Shown here one piece after another: positions 1-10,856 of a stretch of 64,000 nt of DNA (position 1 is its first letter; every line of letters starts with the position of its first letter). The translations under genes and the position numbers were made by a program. Source of the DNA: Xanthobacteraceae bacterium (lineage in GTDB: Bacteria > Pseudomonadota > Alphaproteobacteria > Rhizobiales > Xanthobacteraceae); assembly GCA_019635635.1 (NCBI GenBank), contig JAHBZB010000001.1:1550001-1614000 (forward strand), read 5' to 3'. The notes under the pieces are model-generated. The model had not been told where the DNA came from, did no database searches, and worked only from the letters and a program-made list of their open reading frames with translations.

Positions 1-933
1 GCGCTTTGGCATTAAGGCGGGATCGCTGTGCAGGATCGCGGTATTCGCCTGATAGCGGAATTGCGAAAGTACGCTCCACTCGCCACCGCTCGGATCGCCG
101 AGAAGGCGGAGCGCTTCATTAGCGTGGGTTGCGATCACCACGTGATCGAAAACGCGCGCCTCGCCGCGCGCGTCGTCGATCTGCACGCTGCCCGGTCTGC
201 GGACTACGCGCCGGGCAGTGCAATTGAGGCGAATGCGATCGGCATAGTCCGCAGTCAGGCGGCGCACATATTCACGGCTACCGCCCGCGACCGTGCGCCA
301 GATCGGACGTCCGGCAATTTTCATCAATCCGTGATTTTCGCAGAAGCGCACGAAAGCGGCGGTGGGATAGGCGGCAAGCTGCGCTGGCGACGAAGACCAG
401 ATCGCGGCTGCCATGGGCAAGAGATGATCCTCGCAGAACGGGCGGCCATAGCGCTCGCGCGCGAGATACTCGCCGAGCGGCATCAGCGCCGCCGATTTCG
501 CGTGCGCGGGTGCCTCCCGATAGAAGCGAAGCAGGTCTTTCAGCATCGACCAGAACCGCGGGCGGAACAAATTGCTTTTCTGCGCGAAAAGACCGCGCAG
601 ATCGGTCCCGGAGTACTCGAATGCGCCCCCGTCGAATGAGGCCGCGAACGACATGCAGGATGCCTTGGTGGCGACGCCGAGGTGGCGGAATAGGGCCGTC
701 AGATTGGGATAGTTTGTCTCATTGAAAACGATGAAGCCGGTATCGACCGGCAGTGGGCCGAATGCGCTGGGTGCTTCGGCGGTATTGCTGTGGCCGCCGA
801 GCCGCGGCTCGCGTTCGTAGACTGTGACTCGATGCCGCGCTGAAAGCAGCCAAGCGGCGCTCATGCCGGAAATGCCGCTTCCGATTACGGCAATTTCGAG
901 CGGTCGATGTGGGGACGAGGCGGGAACGAGCAT
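1..933 (-). CDS. NAD/FAD-dependent oxidoreductase (COG2907-like), C-terminus cut by window edge
   Basis: The reading frame is open for 311 codons from ATG at 933 to the window edge. The N-terminus has a dinucleotide-binding fold: G18-S-G20-x-x-G23, with acidic Glu40 at the end of the second strand, followed by an LGGHSN segment typical of the amine-oxidase-like COG2907 family. An RFRYQANTAILHSD segment near the visible end also fits that family. These proteins are soluble flavoproteins, often encoded beside fatty-acid-modifying and stress genes; the substrate is not known. The gene diverges from the esterase at 1028 across a 94-bp gap. The missing C-terminus and the left-hand neighbours would be needed to place it in a pathway. 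Confidence 0.8.
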   Translation of the reverse strand, partial: MLVPASSPHRPLEIAVIGSGISGMSAAWLLSARHRVTVYEREPRLGGHSNTAEAPSAFGPLPVDTGFIVFNETNYPNLTALFRHLGVATKASCMSFAASFDGGAFEYSGTDLRGLFAQKSNLFRPRFWSMLKDLLRFYREAPAHAKSAALMPLGEYLARERYGRPFCEDHLLPMAAAIWSSSPAQLAAYPTAAFVRFCENHGLMKIAGRPIWRTVAGGSREYVRRLTADYADRIRLNCTARRVVRRPGSVQIDDARGEARVFDHVVIATHANEALRLLGDPSGGEWSVLSQFRYQANTAILHSDPALMPKR

Positions 934-978
934 GCATAGCGGCTACCCGCGAGAAGCGAATTCGGATGCATCCATTTG

Positions 979-1020
979 CATATTGTTTGGGTTATGAATC
1001 GCCGGATATCGAACAATATG
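979..1020. promoter_or_regulatory. Inverted repeat in divergent intergenic region
   Basis: Nine-base arms CATATTGTT (979-987) and AACAATATG (1012-1020) are perfect reverse complements separated by 24 bp. They sit between two divergent genes, the right arm ending 7 bp before the ATG at 1028. This could be an operator or an RNA hairpin covering that start. Confidence 0.4.
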
Positions 1021-1027
1021 TAGGCAA

Positions 1028-1915
1028 ATGAAGCGCGTGTGGATTGCCGTTCTGGTGTCGCTTGCTGCGGTGGCTGCGCTCTTTGTCTGGGCGCCGACAT
1101 TCGTGTTGAACACAGCCTCTTGGGGCGGTGATGTCGAAGTCGAACGCGACATTTCCTTTGGAGATGATCCCCGCCTGAAACTAGACATCTATCATCCGGC
1201 GAGTGCCCGTGGCGTTTTGCCGGTCGTGATTTTCTTCTACGGCGGCTCGTGGCAGCACGGGGACAAGTCGATCTATCGTTTTCTGGGTGCCTCTCTCGCA
1301 CGCGCGGGGATGGTCGTCGTAATTCCCGACTATCGTCTTTATCCACCTGTGCTGTACCCGGACTTTCTTCGCGACTCGGCGCGCTCCGTGCGCTGGACCA
1401 AGGACAACGTCGCGCGGTTCGGCGGCGATGCATCGAAACTTTTTCTCGCGGGGCATTCGGCCGGAGCCTATAACGCCGTTTCGCTGGCGACCGATCGGCG
1501 CTGGCTTGCCGAAGTGAAGCTCGACGCGAAAGCGGATCTATCAGGCGTGATCGGTATCGCCGGACCCTACGATTTTCTGCCGCTGAAAGACGAATTCTTG
1601 AAGATCATTTTCGGCCCCGAGAACGCGCGGCCCGCAACGCAGCCGATCAACTACGTAAACGGCGACGAGCCGCCGCTGCTTCTTCTGCGCCCGGCGGATG
1701 ACACAGTGGTCGATCCCGGTAATTCTTCGCGGCTTGCGAAGCGTATCGAAGAAAAAGGTGGTGAGGCGCTACTGAAAACCTACAATCACGTCGGCCATCT
1801 TTCGATAATCGGTACGATGTCTCCGCTTTTGTCGGTGCTGGCGCCCACGAAAAACGATCTCGTCGAATTCGTCCATCAGCGCAGCATGCGTTCGACAAGC
1901 GCTGCGCCGAAATAA
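1028..1915 (+). CDS. Alpha/beta hydrolase (esterase, COG0657/BD-FAE type)
   Basis: A 295-residue alpha/beta hydrolase with a hydrophobic N-terminal segment (about residues 5-25) that is probably a signal anchor, putting the catalytic domain outside the cytoplasm. The oxyanion-hole segment is FFYGGSWQHGD, where most relatives have HGG. The nucleophile elbow is GHSAG with Ser144. Asp224 in the PADDTVVD segment and His257 in NHVGH complete a plausible triad. This matches small carboxylesterases of the BD-FAE/COG0657 group; the substrate cannot be read from the sequence. The 3' end overlaps the convergent DUF2177 gene by 40 bp. No strong ribosome-binding site precedes the ATG. Confidence 0.8.
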   Translation: MKRVWIAVLVSLAAVAALFVWAPTFVLNTASWGGDVEVERDISFGDDPRLKLDIYHPASARGVLPVVIFFYGGSWQHGDKSIYRFLGASLARAGMVVVIPDYRLYPPVLYPDFLRDSARSVRWTKDNVARFGGDASKLFLAGHSAGAYNAVSLATDRRWLAEVKLDAKADLSGVIGIAGPYDFLPLKDEFLKIIFGPENARPATQPINYVNGDEPPLLLLRPADDTVVDPGNSSRLAKRIEEKGGEALLKTYNHVGHLSIIGTMSPLLSVLAPTKNDLVEFVHQRSMRSTSAAPK

Positions 1916-2289
1916 CCGGCTGCGGCCGCAAGCCCGGTCGCGAATCCTCCCCAGATCATGTCGATCACGGTGATCCTCGTGTCCCAATTTTTCAGGGTCG
2001 CAAAGTTCGTCAAATCGTAAGTGCCATAGGCGATCAGTCCGAGCGCGGCGCCGAGAATGACCGTCCGCAATATCTCGTTGCCGTGTAAACCCGGAAGTAT
2101 CGCGAAAAGCACAATCCCGAAGGCGTACAAGAGATAGAACAAGATCGCCGGCGCGAGCCGGAAATCGGCAAGCAGTATGTCCTTCATGACCGGGCGATAG
2201 AGCGTATTGGCCATCGTGCCGATCCACAAAAAATCCAGAACTGCGAAAGCGGCCAGCGTTGCGACATAAGCCGAAATGATGCGAACCAT
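1876..2289 (-). CDS. DUF2177 family membrane protein
   Basis: A 137-residue protein with four predicted membrane helices. It carries the family pattern: an N-terminal FAVLDFLWIG segment, a central YLLYAFGIVLFAI helix, and YGTYDLTN-ATLKNW between helices three and four. Members are inner-membrane proteins of unknown function, and length and topology are normal for the family. It is read towards the esterase gene and overlaps its last 40 bp. In other genomes DUF2177 genes can lie near COG2907 oxidoreductases and cyclopropane fatty-acid synthases, which fits the gene at the left edge, but no such synthase is visible here. Confidence 0.85.
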   Translation of the reverse strand: MVRIISAYVATLAAFAVLDFLWIGTMANTLYRPVMKDILLADFRLAPAILFYLLYAFGIVLFAILPGLHGNEILRTVILGAALGLIAYGTYDLTNFATLKNWDTRITVIDMIWGGFATGLAAAAGYFGAALVERMLR

Positions 2290-2386
2290 GGTTTCCTCGG
2301 GTGACGGGAAATTTTCTTCGGTCTATCGTAACCCCGGAAATGCCCGGAAAGATGCATTCCGGCCTACCGGTAAAGAGCACAAATAA

Positions 2387-3169
2387 ATGTTGTCGAAGTC
2401 CGAACGAGCCAAGGCCGCGCAGGTGCTGATCGAGGCCGAGCGCACGAAGAAGCAGGCGAAGCAGCTTTCCGTCACCTTTCCCAAGATCGACATCGACGAC
2501 GCCTATGCGATCCAGCAGGAAGTGACGAAGCAGAAGCTCAAAGCTGGCCGCAAGGTGATCGGGCACAAGATCGGGCTGACCTCGAAAGCGATGCAGCAGT
2601 CGCTTGGCATCAACGAGCCGGACTACGGGCACCTGTTCGACGACATGCTCGTTGCCGATGGCGCGAAGCTGGCGTTCGAGAATTACTGCGTGCCGCGCAT
2701 CGAGGTTGAGCTTGCCTTCGTGCTCGGCAAGCCGCTGAAAGGTCCGGGCGTCGGGCTGTTCGACGTGTTGCGCGCGACGGAATACGTCGTGCCGTCGCTC
2801 GAGATCATCGACGCGCGGCTCGTCAATCCGCGCAAGATTTTCGATACCGTGTCCGATAACGGCGCGGCGGCCGGAATCGTCATCGGCGGGCAGGTGATGA
2901 GGCCCGATGATTTCGATCTTCGCTGGGCGGGCGCGATCCTCTACAAGAATTCCGAGATCGAGGAGACCGGACTTGCCGCGGGCGTGCTCGGCCATCCGGC
3001 GCTCGGCATCGCGTGGCTTGCGAACAAGCTGGGGCCGCGCGGGGTCACGCTGAAGCCCGGCCACATTCTGCTTTCGGGCTCGTTCACGCGGCCCGTGCAT
3101 GCGGGCAAGGGCGACACCATTCACGCCGATTTCGGCCCGCTCGGCGGTCTCGCCGTGCAATTCGTCTAG
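2387..3169 (+). CDS. 2-oxo-hept-4-ene-1,7-dioate / 2-keto-4-pentenoate hydratase family protein
   Basis: A 260-residue member of the fumarylacetoacetate hydrolase superfamily, closest in pattern to HpaH/MhpD hydratases. These add water to a 2-hydroxydienoate formed by meta-cleavage of aromatic rings, using a divalent metal. The [12 protein letters not shown] segment and the metal-binding E-x-E in [12 protein letters not shown] are visible. It is the first gene of a co-oriented block; its stop codon abuts the ribosome-binding site of coxG, with a 9-bp gap. Placing such a hydratase ahead of a molybdenum hydroxylase suggests that the operon degrades an aromatic or heteroaromatic compound, which is inference. 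Decarboxylases of the same superfamily are hard to exclude. Confidence 0.8.
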   Translation: MLSKSERAKAAQVLIEAERTKKQAKQLSVTFPKIDIDDAYAIQQEVTKQKLKAGRKVIGHKIGLTSKAMQQSLGINEPDYGHLFDDMLVADGAKLAFENYCVPRIEVELAFVLGKPLKGPGVGLFDVLRATEYVVPSLEIIDARLVNPRKIFDTVSDNGAAAGIVIGGQVMRPDDFDLRWAGAILYKNSEIEETGLAAGVLGHPALGIAWLANKLGPRGVTLKPGHILLSGSFTRPVHAGKGDTIHADFGPLGGLAVQFV

Positions 3170-3178
3170 GAGGAGATC

Positions 3179-3631
3179 ATGGCTCTGGAGATGAGCGGCG
3201 AATACGACCTGCCGCAGAAGCGCGAAATCGTCTGGAAAGCGCTGAACGATCCGGCAATGCTCGAAAAGTGCATTCCCGGCTGCGAGACGCTGGAAAAGCT
3301 GTCTGACACCGAGTTCCAGGCAACCGTGAAACTTTCGATCGGGCCGGTCAGTGCCCGTTTCAAGGGCAAGGTGAAGCTCGAGGATATCGACGCGCCCAAC
3401 GGCTACAAGATCGTCGGCGAGGGTGAGGGCGGTGTCGCGGGCTTTGCAAAGGGGCAAGCCTCCGTTGCACTGGCCGACGAGGGCGAGGGGTGCAAGCTCA
3501 CCTACAAGGCGGAAGCCGCGACCGGCGGAAAGATCGCGCAGCTCGGGCAGCGCCTGATTTCGGGCTCTGCGAAGAAGACCGCCGATCGCTTTTTCGAGAA
3601 CTTCGTCGAGGCCCTGAAGGAATACCGATAG
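3179..3631 (+). CDS. coxG: CoxG family protein (SRPBCC fold)
   Basis: A 150-residue SRPBCC/START-like protein with the CoxG signature: an N-terminal MSGEYDLP segment, the LEKCIPGCETLE segment, and a C-terminal GSAKKTADRFFENF helix. In Oligotropha (Afipia) CoxG helps recruit the molybdenum hydroxylase complex to the membrane; related proteins accompany many CoxSML-type enzymes. Length is normal for a short CoxG without a C-terminal membrane tail. An AGGAGG ribosome-binding site overlaps the stop codon of the hydratase, so the two genes are probably translated from one message. The next gene follows after 158 bp, the longest gap in the operon. Confidence 0.88.
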   Translation: MALEMSGEYDLPQKREIVWKALNDPAMLEKCIPGCETLEKLSDTEFQATVKLSIGPVSARFKGKVKLEDIDAPNGYKIVGEGEGGVAGFAKGQASVALADEGEGCKLTYKAEAATGGKIAQLGQRLISGSAKKTADRFFENFVEALKEYR

Positions 3632-3789
3632 CCGGCGGCATGACTGAAATGCCAGCGGAAGCTTGACCGAGTGTCTGGAACCGGACCAGACTGGAATTCC
3701 TAAAAAAGAGAAGAAACGGGGCCGGAAAAAAGCAATGGTCAGCCGAATTGACCGCGGGGCCACGGTTCTTCGAAGCCGGGAGAGCGCCC

Positions 3790-4287
3790 ATGTCGAACGT
3801 GACCGTCACGGTCAACGGAAAATCGCATACCGTTGACGTTGCCCCTGAAACCCTGCTCGTCGAACTGATCCGCGAAAAGTTGCGGCTGACCGGCACGCAT
3901 GTCGGCTGCGACACCTCGCAGTGCGGCGCCTGCGTCGTTCATGTCGACGGCGTGGCGGTAAAATCCTGCACCATGCTGGCGATGACCGCCGACGGCGCAA
4001 GCGTGACCACGATCGAAGGTCTCGCCAACGGCTCGGCGCTGCATCCGATGCAGGAAGCGTTCCGCGAGCATCACGGCCTGCAATGCGGCTTCTGCACACC
4101 GGGCATGATCATGTCGGCGGTCGATATCGTGAACCGCAAGGGCTCCGATCTCGACGAGCACACGATCCGCGACGAACTCGAAGGCAACATCTGCCGCTGT
4201 ACCGGCTACCACAACATCGTGAAAGCGGTGGCCGCCGGCGCGAAAGCGATGAAGGGCGGCGCCAAGCCCGCCCGCGCCGCCGAATAA
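3790..4287 (+). CDS. coxS: Molybdenum hydroxylase small [2Fe-2S] subunit (CoxS-like)
   Basis: A 165-residue iron-sulfur subunit. Cys40, Cys45, Cys48 and Cys60 form the plant-ferredoxin-type cluster; Cys99, Cys102, Cys135 and Cys137 form the second cluster in the helical C-terminal domain (CGFCTPG and CRCTGY). It passes electrons between the molybdopterin subunit and the FAD subunit. The ATG at 3790 is chosen over a TTG 42 bp upstream because a GGGAGAG site lies just before it and the protein then begins directly with the ferredoxin strand, as in homologues. It is followed by the large subunit after 33 bp. The S-L-M order matches many form II clusters, whereas classic form I CODH is M-S-L. Confidence 0.93.
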   Translation: MSNVTVTVNGKSHTVDVAPETLLVELIREKLRLTGTHVGCDTSQCGACVVHVDGVAVKSCTMLAMTADGASVTTIEGLANGSALHPMQEAFREHHGLQCGFCTPGMIMSAVDIVNRKGSDLDEHTIRDELEGNICRCTGYHNIVKAVAAGAKAMKGGAKPARAAE

Positions 4288-4320
4288 CAAAAAGCGATAA
4301 TCAGGGATCTGGAGGACGTC

Positions 4321-6684
<2,364 letters not shown>

Positions 6685-6695
6685 GGAGCGCCAAC

Positions 6696-7493
6696 ATGTA
6701 TGCATTCACTTACGAGCGGCCGAAGAGCGTCGAAGAAGCCGTCAATCTGCTGAAGAAATCCGGCGAAGCAAAACTGCTTGCAGGCGGGCAGACGCTATTG
6801 CCCGCGATGAAGCTTAGGCTCGCGTCACCCGGTACCATCGTCGATCTCTCCAAGGTCGCGGGACTTTCTGGCGTCAAGCGCGACGGCAACGACATCGTCA
6901 TCGGCGCGATGACGAAGCATGTCGATGTGATGAACTCGGCCGAAGTGCAGAAGTCGATCCCTGCGCTCGCGCATCTCGTGTCTGTCCTCGGCGATCCAGC
7001 GGTCCGCAACCGCGGCACCATCGGCGGTTCGCTCGCGAACAACGATCCCTCCGCCGACTACCCGGCGGCGGTGCTCGCGCTGAACGCGACCGTGCAGACC
7101 AACAAGCGCAAGATCGCGGCCGACGACTTCTTCAAGGGGCTGTTCGAGACCGCGCTTGCGGGCGACGAGATCATCGAGGCGGTGCGTTTCCCGGTACCGG
7201 AAAAGGCCGGCTACGAGAAATTCCGCAACCCGGCTTCGCGCTTCGCGCTGGTCGGTGTGTTCGTTGCCAAGGGCAAGGATGGCGCGCGCGTGGCGGTCAC
7301 GGGTGCCGGCGAAAGCGGCGTGTTCCGGGTGAAAGAGATGGAAGCCGCGCTCGGCAAGGACTTTTCCGCCAAGGCCATCGAAGGCATCAAGGTGCCCGCG
7401 AAAGGCATGATCGCCGATCTGCACGGAACGGCAGAGTATCGCGCACACCTGATCGGAGTGCTCGCGCGCCGCGCACTTGCGGCGGCGAAGTAA
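6696..7493 (+). CDS. coxM: FAD-binding medium subunit of the molybdenum hydroxylase (CoxM-like)
   Basis: A 265-residue subunit of the CO dehydrogenase/xanthine dehydrogenase FAD family. Two FAD motifs are visible: AGGQTLLPAMKLRL in the first third and TIGGSLANNDPSADYP in the middle. The C-terminal domain (from about residue 165) has the expected RFALVGVF segment. It accepts electrons from the iron-sulfur subunit and passes them to an external acceptor. The ATG at 6696 follows an AAGGAG site 10 bp after the coxL stop, so the three structural subunits are contiguous. A GC-rich hairpin lies between this gene and the MoxR ATPase gene. Confidence 0.92.
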   Translation: MYAFTYERPKSVEEAVNLLKKSGEAKLLAGGQTLLPAMKLRLASPGTIVDLSKVAGLSGVKRDGNDIVIGAMTKHVDVMNSAEVQKSIPALAHLVSVLGDPAVRNRGTIGGSLANNDPSADYPAAVLALNATVQTNKRKIAADDFFKGLFETALAGDEIIEAVRFPVPEKAGYEKFRNPASRFALVGVFVAKGKDGARVAVTGAGESGVFRVKEMEAALGKDFSAKAIEGIKVPAKGMIADLHGTAEYRAHLIGVLARRALAAAK

Positions 7494-7518
7494 CGCCACG
7501 CGACTTGTGCTAGTATTT

Positions 7519-7545
7519 CGGCGCGGGCGGCAACGTCCCGCGCCG
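7519..7545 (+). other. Intercistronic hairpin in the hydroxylase operon
   Basis: A perfect 9-bp GC stem, CGGCGCGGG (7519-7527) with CCCGCGCCG (7537-7545), encloses a 9-nt loop between the FAD subunit and the MoxR gene. No U-tract follows, so full termination is unlikely. It may protect or attenuate the message between structural and maturation genes. Confidence 0.5.
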
Positions 7546-7568
7546 GTTGCGTTTCAGGAACTCGCATT

Positions 7569-8483
7569 TTGAGCAAACTTCCGAAATCCATCGACGAAAC
7601 AATTAAACTGCTTTCCAGCGGCAGCTACGTCGCCGACCGCGCTCTTTCGACGGTCGTGTTTCTCTCGCTGAAAATGGGACGGCCGCTTTTTCTCGAAGGC
7701 GAGGCGGGCGTCGGCAAGACCGAAGTCGCGAAGGTGCTCTCAAGTGCGCTCGGGCGGCGGCTGGTGCGGTTGCAATGCTACGAGGGACTCGACTCTGCGT
7801 CGGCGCTTTACGAGTGGAATCACGCGGCACAGATGATCGCGATCCGGGTTGCCGAAGCCGAGGGTGCGGCGAACCGCGAGAAGCTGACAGATGATGTTTT
7901 CTCCGAGCGCTATCTGATCCGTCGGCCGTTGCTCGAGGCGCTGACCCCCGATCCGGCCGGTGCGCCGGTTTTGCTTATCGACGAACTCGACCGCGCCGAC
8001 GAAGCGTTCGAGGCGTTCCTGCTCGAGGTGCTCGCGGATTTTCAGGTCACGATTCCCGAGTTCGGCACGATCAAAGCCGAGACGCCGCCCATCGTGATCG
8101 TGACGTCGAACCGCACGCGCGAAATCCATGACGCGCTCAAGCGCCGCTGCCTCTATCACTGGATCGACTATCCGGCTCTTGCGCGCGAACTCGCCATCGT
8201 CAAGGCAAAAGTGCCGGGCGCGTCGGAACAGCTTTCGCGCGAGGTGGTCGCCTTCGTGCAGCAACTTCGGAAAGAGGATCTGTTCAAGAACCCCGGCACC
8301 GCGGAAACGCTCGACTGGGCCTCGGCGCTGGTCGAACTCGACGCGACCGCGCTCGATCCGAATCTCATCGGCGATACGCTCGGCGTGGTGCTGAAGTATC
8401 AGGACGACGTCGAGCGCTTCAATCCGAATAAGATCGACACGGTGCTCTCGGCGTCGCGCGAGGCGCTGAAGGCCGCGGGATGA
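7569..8483 (+). CDS. MoxR-family AAA+ ATPase (CoxD-like)
   Basis: A 304-residue AAA+ ATPase. Walker A is GEAGVGKTE near residue 41, Walker B is VLLIDELDRAD near residue 135, and a sensor-like TSNRTREIHDALKRR segment follows. CoxD-type MoxR proteins act with a VWA partner to mature the active site of molybdenum hydroxylases or to remodel the complex. The start is TTG at 7569, with AGGAA about 10 bp upstream; the protein then begins as in homologues. It overlaps the downstream VWA gene by 4 bp, the usual translational coupling of this pair. Its place directly after the structural subunits supports a chaperone role for that enzyme. Confidence 0.9.
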   Translation: MSKLPKSIDETIKLLSSGSYVADRALSTVVFLSLKMGRPLFLEGEAGVGKTEVAKVLSSALGRRLVRLQCYEGLDSASALYEWNHAAQMIAIRVAEAEGAANREKLTDDVFSERYLIRRPLLEALTPDPAGAPVLLIDELDRADEAFEAFLLEVLADFQVTIPEFGTIKAETPPIVIVTSNRTREIHDALKRRCLYHWIDYPALARELAIVKAKVPGASEQLSREVVAFVQQLRKEDLFKNPGTAETLDWASALVELDATALDPNLIGDTLGVVLKYQDDVERFNPNKIDTVLSASREALKAAG

Positions 8484-9679
8484 GCGGGCCGGACGAAGGC
8501 AAACTCTTCGAGCGGCTGATTGCTTTCGCGCGGCTCCTGCGCCGCGCGGGCATTCCGATCGGGCCGGGTTCAGTAATCGATGCGCTACAGGCGTTCCGCA
8601 TTGCCGGCATCGGCACGCGCGCGGACTTCTTCTGGACGTTGCACTCGGTACTGATCAAGCGGCACGAGCACTTCGCAGTGTTCTACGAAGCGTTTCATCG
8701 TTTCTGGAAGCGTGACCAGATCGAACGGGTGCTGGCCGAGATGCTTCCTGTCACTCGGGTCGAGGGGGCGAAAAGCCGGGTTGCGCAGCGCCGCGTCGAG
8801 GAAGCGCTCGGGCTCGCCAAGCGCATGCCGAAGCCCCCGAAACAGCAGGAAACCACGTTCGACATGCGCGGCACGATTTCGGACGACGAAATCCTGCGGC
8901 GCAAGGATTTCGCGCAGATGTCGGCCGCCGAACTCGACGAGGCGCGGCGGCTGATCTCCGCGATGAAAATACCCGACGACGCGGTGACCACTCGCCGCTT
9001 CGCAGCCTCACCGCGCGGACGGATCGATTTGGCCCGCACGCTGCGCGCCAGCGTCCGCTCCGGCGGCGATCTGATCGAGCTTCGCTTCAAGGCAAGGCGC
9101 GAAAAGCAGCCGCCGCTGGTCGCGCTCGTCGATATTTCCGGCTCGATGAGCGATTACTCGCGGCCGCTACTGCAATTCTTCCATATGCTCACAATGAAGC
9201 GCAGGAACGTCTCGGTGTTCCTGTTCGGCACGAGGCTCACCAATGTTACTCGCGCGCTGAAGACGCGCGACCCGGACGATGCGCTGGCGCTCTGCTCGGC
9301 AGGCGTCGCCGACTGGGCGGGCGGCACGCGCATCGCGGATGCGCTTTTTGAATTCAACAAGCGCTGGTCGCGCCGCGTGCTCGGGCAGGGCGCGACCGTG
9401 CTCCTCGTCACCGACGGGCTGGAACGGGAAGGCGAGAGCGAGCTGAAGCGCGAAATCGACCGGCTGCACCGTTCCTGCCGCCGCCTGATCTGGCTCAATC
9501 CGCTGCTGCGTTTCGAGGGTTTCGAGGCGAAGGCTGCCGGCATCCGCACTATTCTCCCGCACGTCGACGAGTTGCGCCCGGTGCACGACCTTTCGAGCCT
9601 TGCTTCGCTGTGCGATGCCCTTACGGAAATGCGGACTTCGCGGCTCCACGACCCTAGGCATTGGCTAGGCGCGGCCTGA
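8480..9679 (+). CDS. VWA domain-containing CoxE-like maturation protein
   Basis: A 399-residue protein of the CoxE family. The N-terminal half is helical and charged; the C-terminal half is a von Willebrand A domain with an intact metal-ion-dependent adhesion site, D218-I-S-G-S. A later TDG segment fits the same fold. CoxE works with the CoxD/MoxR ATPase in maturing CODH-type hydroxylases. The start codon ATG overlaps the MoxR stop (ATGA), so expression is coupled. This gene closes the operon; the acyl-CoA dehydrogenase begins about 30 bp downstream on the same strand and may be read through. Confidence 0.9.
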   Translation: MSGPDEGKLFERLIAFARLLRRAGIPIGPGSVIDALQAFRIAGIGTRADFFWTLHSVLIKRHEHFAVFYEAFHRFWKRDQIERVLAEMLPVTRVEGAKSRVAQRRVEEALGLAKRMPKPPKQQETTFDMRGTISDDEILRRKDFAQMSAAELDEARRLISAMKIPDDAVTTRRFAASPRGRIDLARTLRASVRSGGDLIELRFKARREKQPPLVALVDISGSMSDYSRPLLQFFHMLTMKRRNVSVFLFGTRLTNVTRALKTRDPDDALALCSAGVADWAGGTRIADALFEFNKRWSRRVLGQGATVLLVTDGLEREGESELKREIDRLHRSCRRLIWLNPLLRFEGFEAKAAGIRTILPHVDELRPVHDLSSLASLCDALTEMRTSRLHDPRHWLGAA

Positions 9680-9709
9680 TCGGGCATGTTCTTTTTCGGG
9701 AGCAACGCC

Positions 9710-10840
9710 ATGCAAGAATCCGAAGACCTGAAAATTTTCCGCGACAGCGCGCGGCGCTTTTTCGAGCGCGAATGCGTGCCGCATGTCGAGCGCTGGGAGC
9801 GCGACGGCATCGTCGACCGGGAGCTCTGGAATAAGGCCGGGGCGGCGGGCTTGCTCTGCGCAATGATTCCGGAGGCTTACGGTGGCGCGGGCGGCTCGTT
9901 CGCGCACGAGAAAGTGCTAATCGAGGAAATGATCCGCGCGGGCGTCACCGGCTGGGGCAACGCGGTGCATAGCGGCATCGTCGCGCCGTACCTTCTGCAC
10001 TACGGCTCGGAGGAGCAGAAAAAGAAGTGGCTGCTGAAGCTCGCCTCGGGCGAACTCGTCGCCGCGATCGCGATGACCGAGCCCGGCACCGGCTCCGACC
10101 TGCAAAGTGTCACGACCACCGCGAAGCTCGACGGCAATCAGTACGTCATCAACGGCCAAAAAACCTTCATCACCAATGGGCAGCATGCGGGCCTCGTCTG
10201 CGTGGTTGCCAAGACCGATCCGAAAGAAGGCGCAAAGGGCGTTTCGCTGATCATGGTGGAAGTGGATGAAGTCGAAGGCTTCCGCCGCGGCCGCAATCTC
10301 GAAAAGGTCGGCCAACACGCACAGGATACGTCGGAACTGTTTTTCGACGAGGTCCGTGTGCCGACCGCGAATCTCCTCGGCGATCGCGAGGGCCTCGGCT
10401 TCATCCAGCTCATGCAGCAGCTTCCGCAGGAGCGGCTGGTGATCGCGATCCAGGCGGTGGCGGCGATGGAGCGCGCGGTCGAAATTACGGTCGCTTATAC
10501 CAAGGATCGCAAGGCCTTCGGGAAGCGCTTGCTCGATTTCCAGAACACGCGCTTCAAGCTTGCGGAGTGCAAGACGGAAGCGACGGTCGCGCGCAGTTTC
10601 GTCGAGCATTGCACGGAACTTCTGCTCGCCGGAAAGCTCGACGTGCAAACGGCGGCCATGGCGAAATGGTGGACCACGCAGAAGCAGTGCGAGATTGCGG
10701 ACGAGTGCCTGCAACTCTTCGGCGGCTACGGTTATATGAAGGAATATCCGATCTCGCGGATGTGGACCGACTCGCGGGTTCAGAAAATTTACGGCGGAAC
10801 CAACGAGATCATGAAGGAATTGATCGGGCGCTCGCTTTGA
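9710..10840 (+). CDS. Acyl-CoA dehydrogenase
   Basis: A 376-residue flavoenzyme with the family layout: N-terminal helical domain, central beta domain with AIAMTEPGTGSDL and an INGQKTFITNG segment, and C-terminal helical domain ending in YGGTNEI, where the glutamate is the likely catalytic base. It oxidises an acyl-CoA thioester to the 2-enoyl-CoA and reduces electron-transfer flavoprotein. The ATG at 9710 is preferred over one 24 bp upstream because CGGGAG lies at the right distance. It follows the CoxE-like gene closely on the same strand, so it may belong to the same catabolic unit, but it is common enough to be unrelated. Chain-length preference cannot be read. Confidence 0.9.
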   Translation: MQESEDLKIFRDSARRFFERECVPHVERWERDGIVDRELWNKAGAAGLLCAMIPEAYGGAGGSFAHEKVLIEEMIRAGVTGWGNAVHSGIVAPYLLHYGSEEQKKKWLLKLASGELVAAIAMTEPGTGSDLQSVTTTAKLDGNQYVINGQKTFITNGQHAGLVCVVAKTDPKEGAKGVSLIMVEVDEVEGFRRGRNLEKVGQHAQDTSELFFDEVRVPTANLLGDREGLGFIQLMQQLPQERLVIAIQAVAAMERAVEITVAYTKDRKAFGKRLLDFQNTRFKLAECKTEATVARSFVEHCTELLLAGKLDVQTAAMAKWWTTQKQCEIADECLQLFGGYGYMKEYPISRMWTDSRVQKIYGGTNEIMKELIGRSL

Positions 10841-10856
10841 GGCAATAACTCGCGCC

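Noticed and set aside
3673..3691. Stem-loop GTCTGG/CCAGAC between coxG and coxS as a terminator
   Set aside because: Only 6 bp and followed by an A-rich rather than T-rich stretch; too weak to list as a feature.
1769..3763. Antisense open frame of about 664 codons opposite the DUF2177/hydratase/coxG region
   Set aside because: It spans several well-supported genes and an intergenic region and shows no domain.
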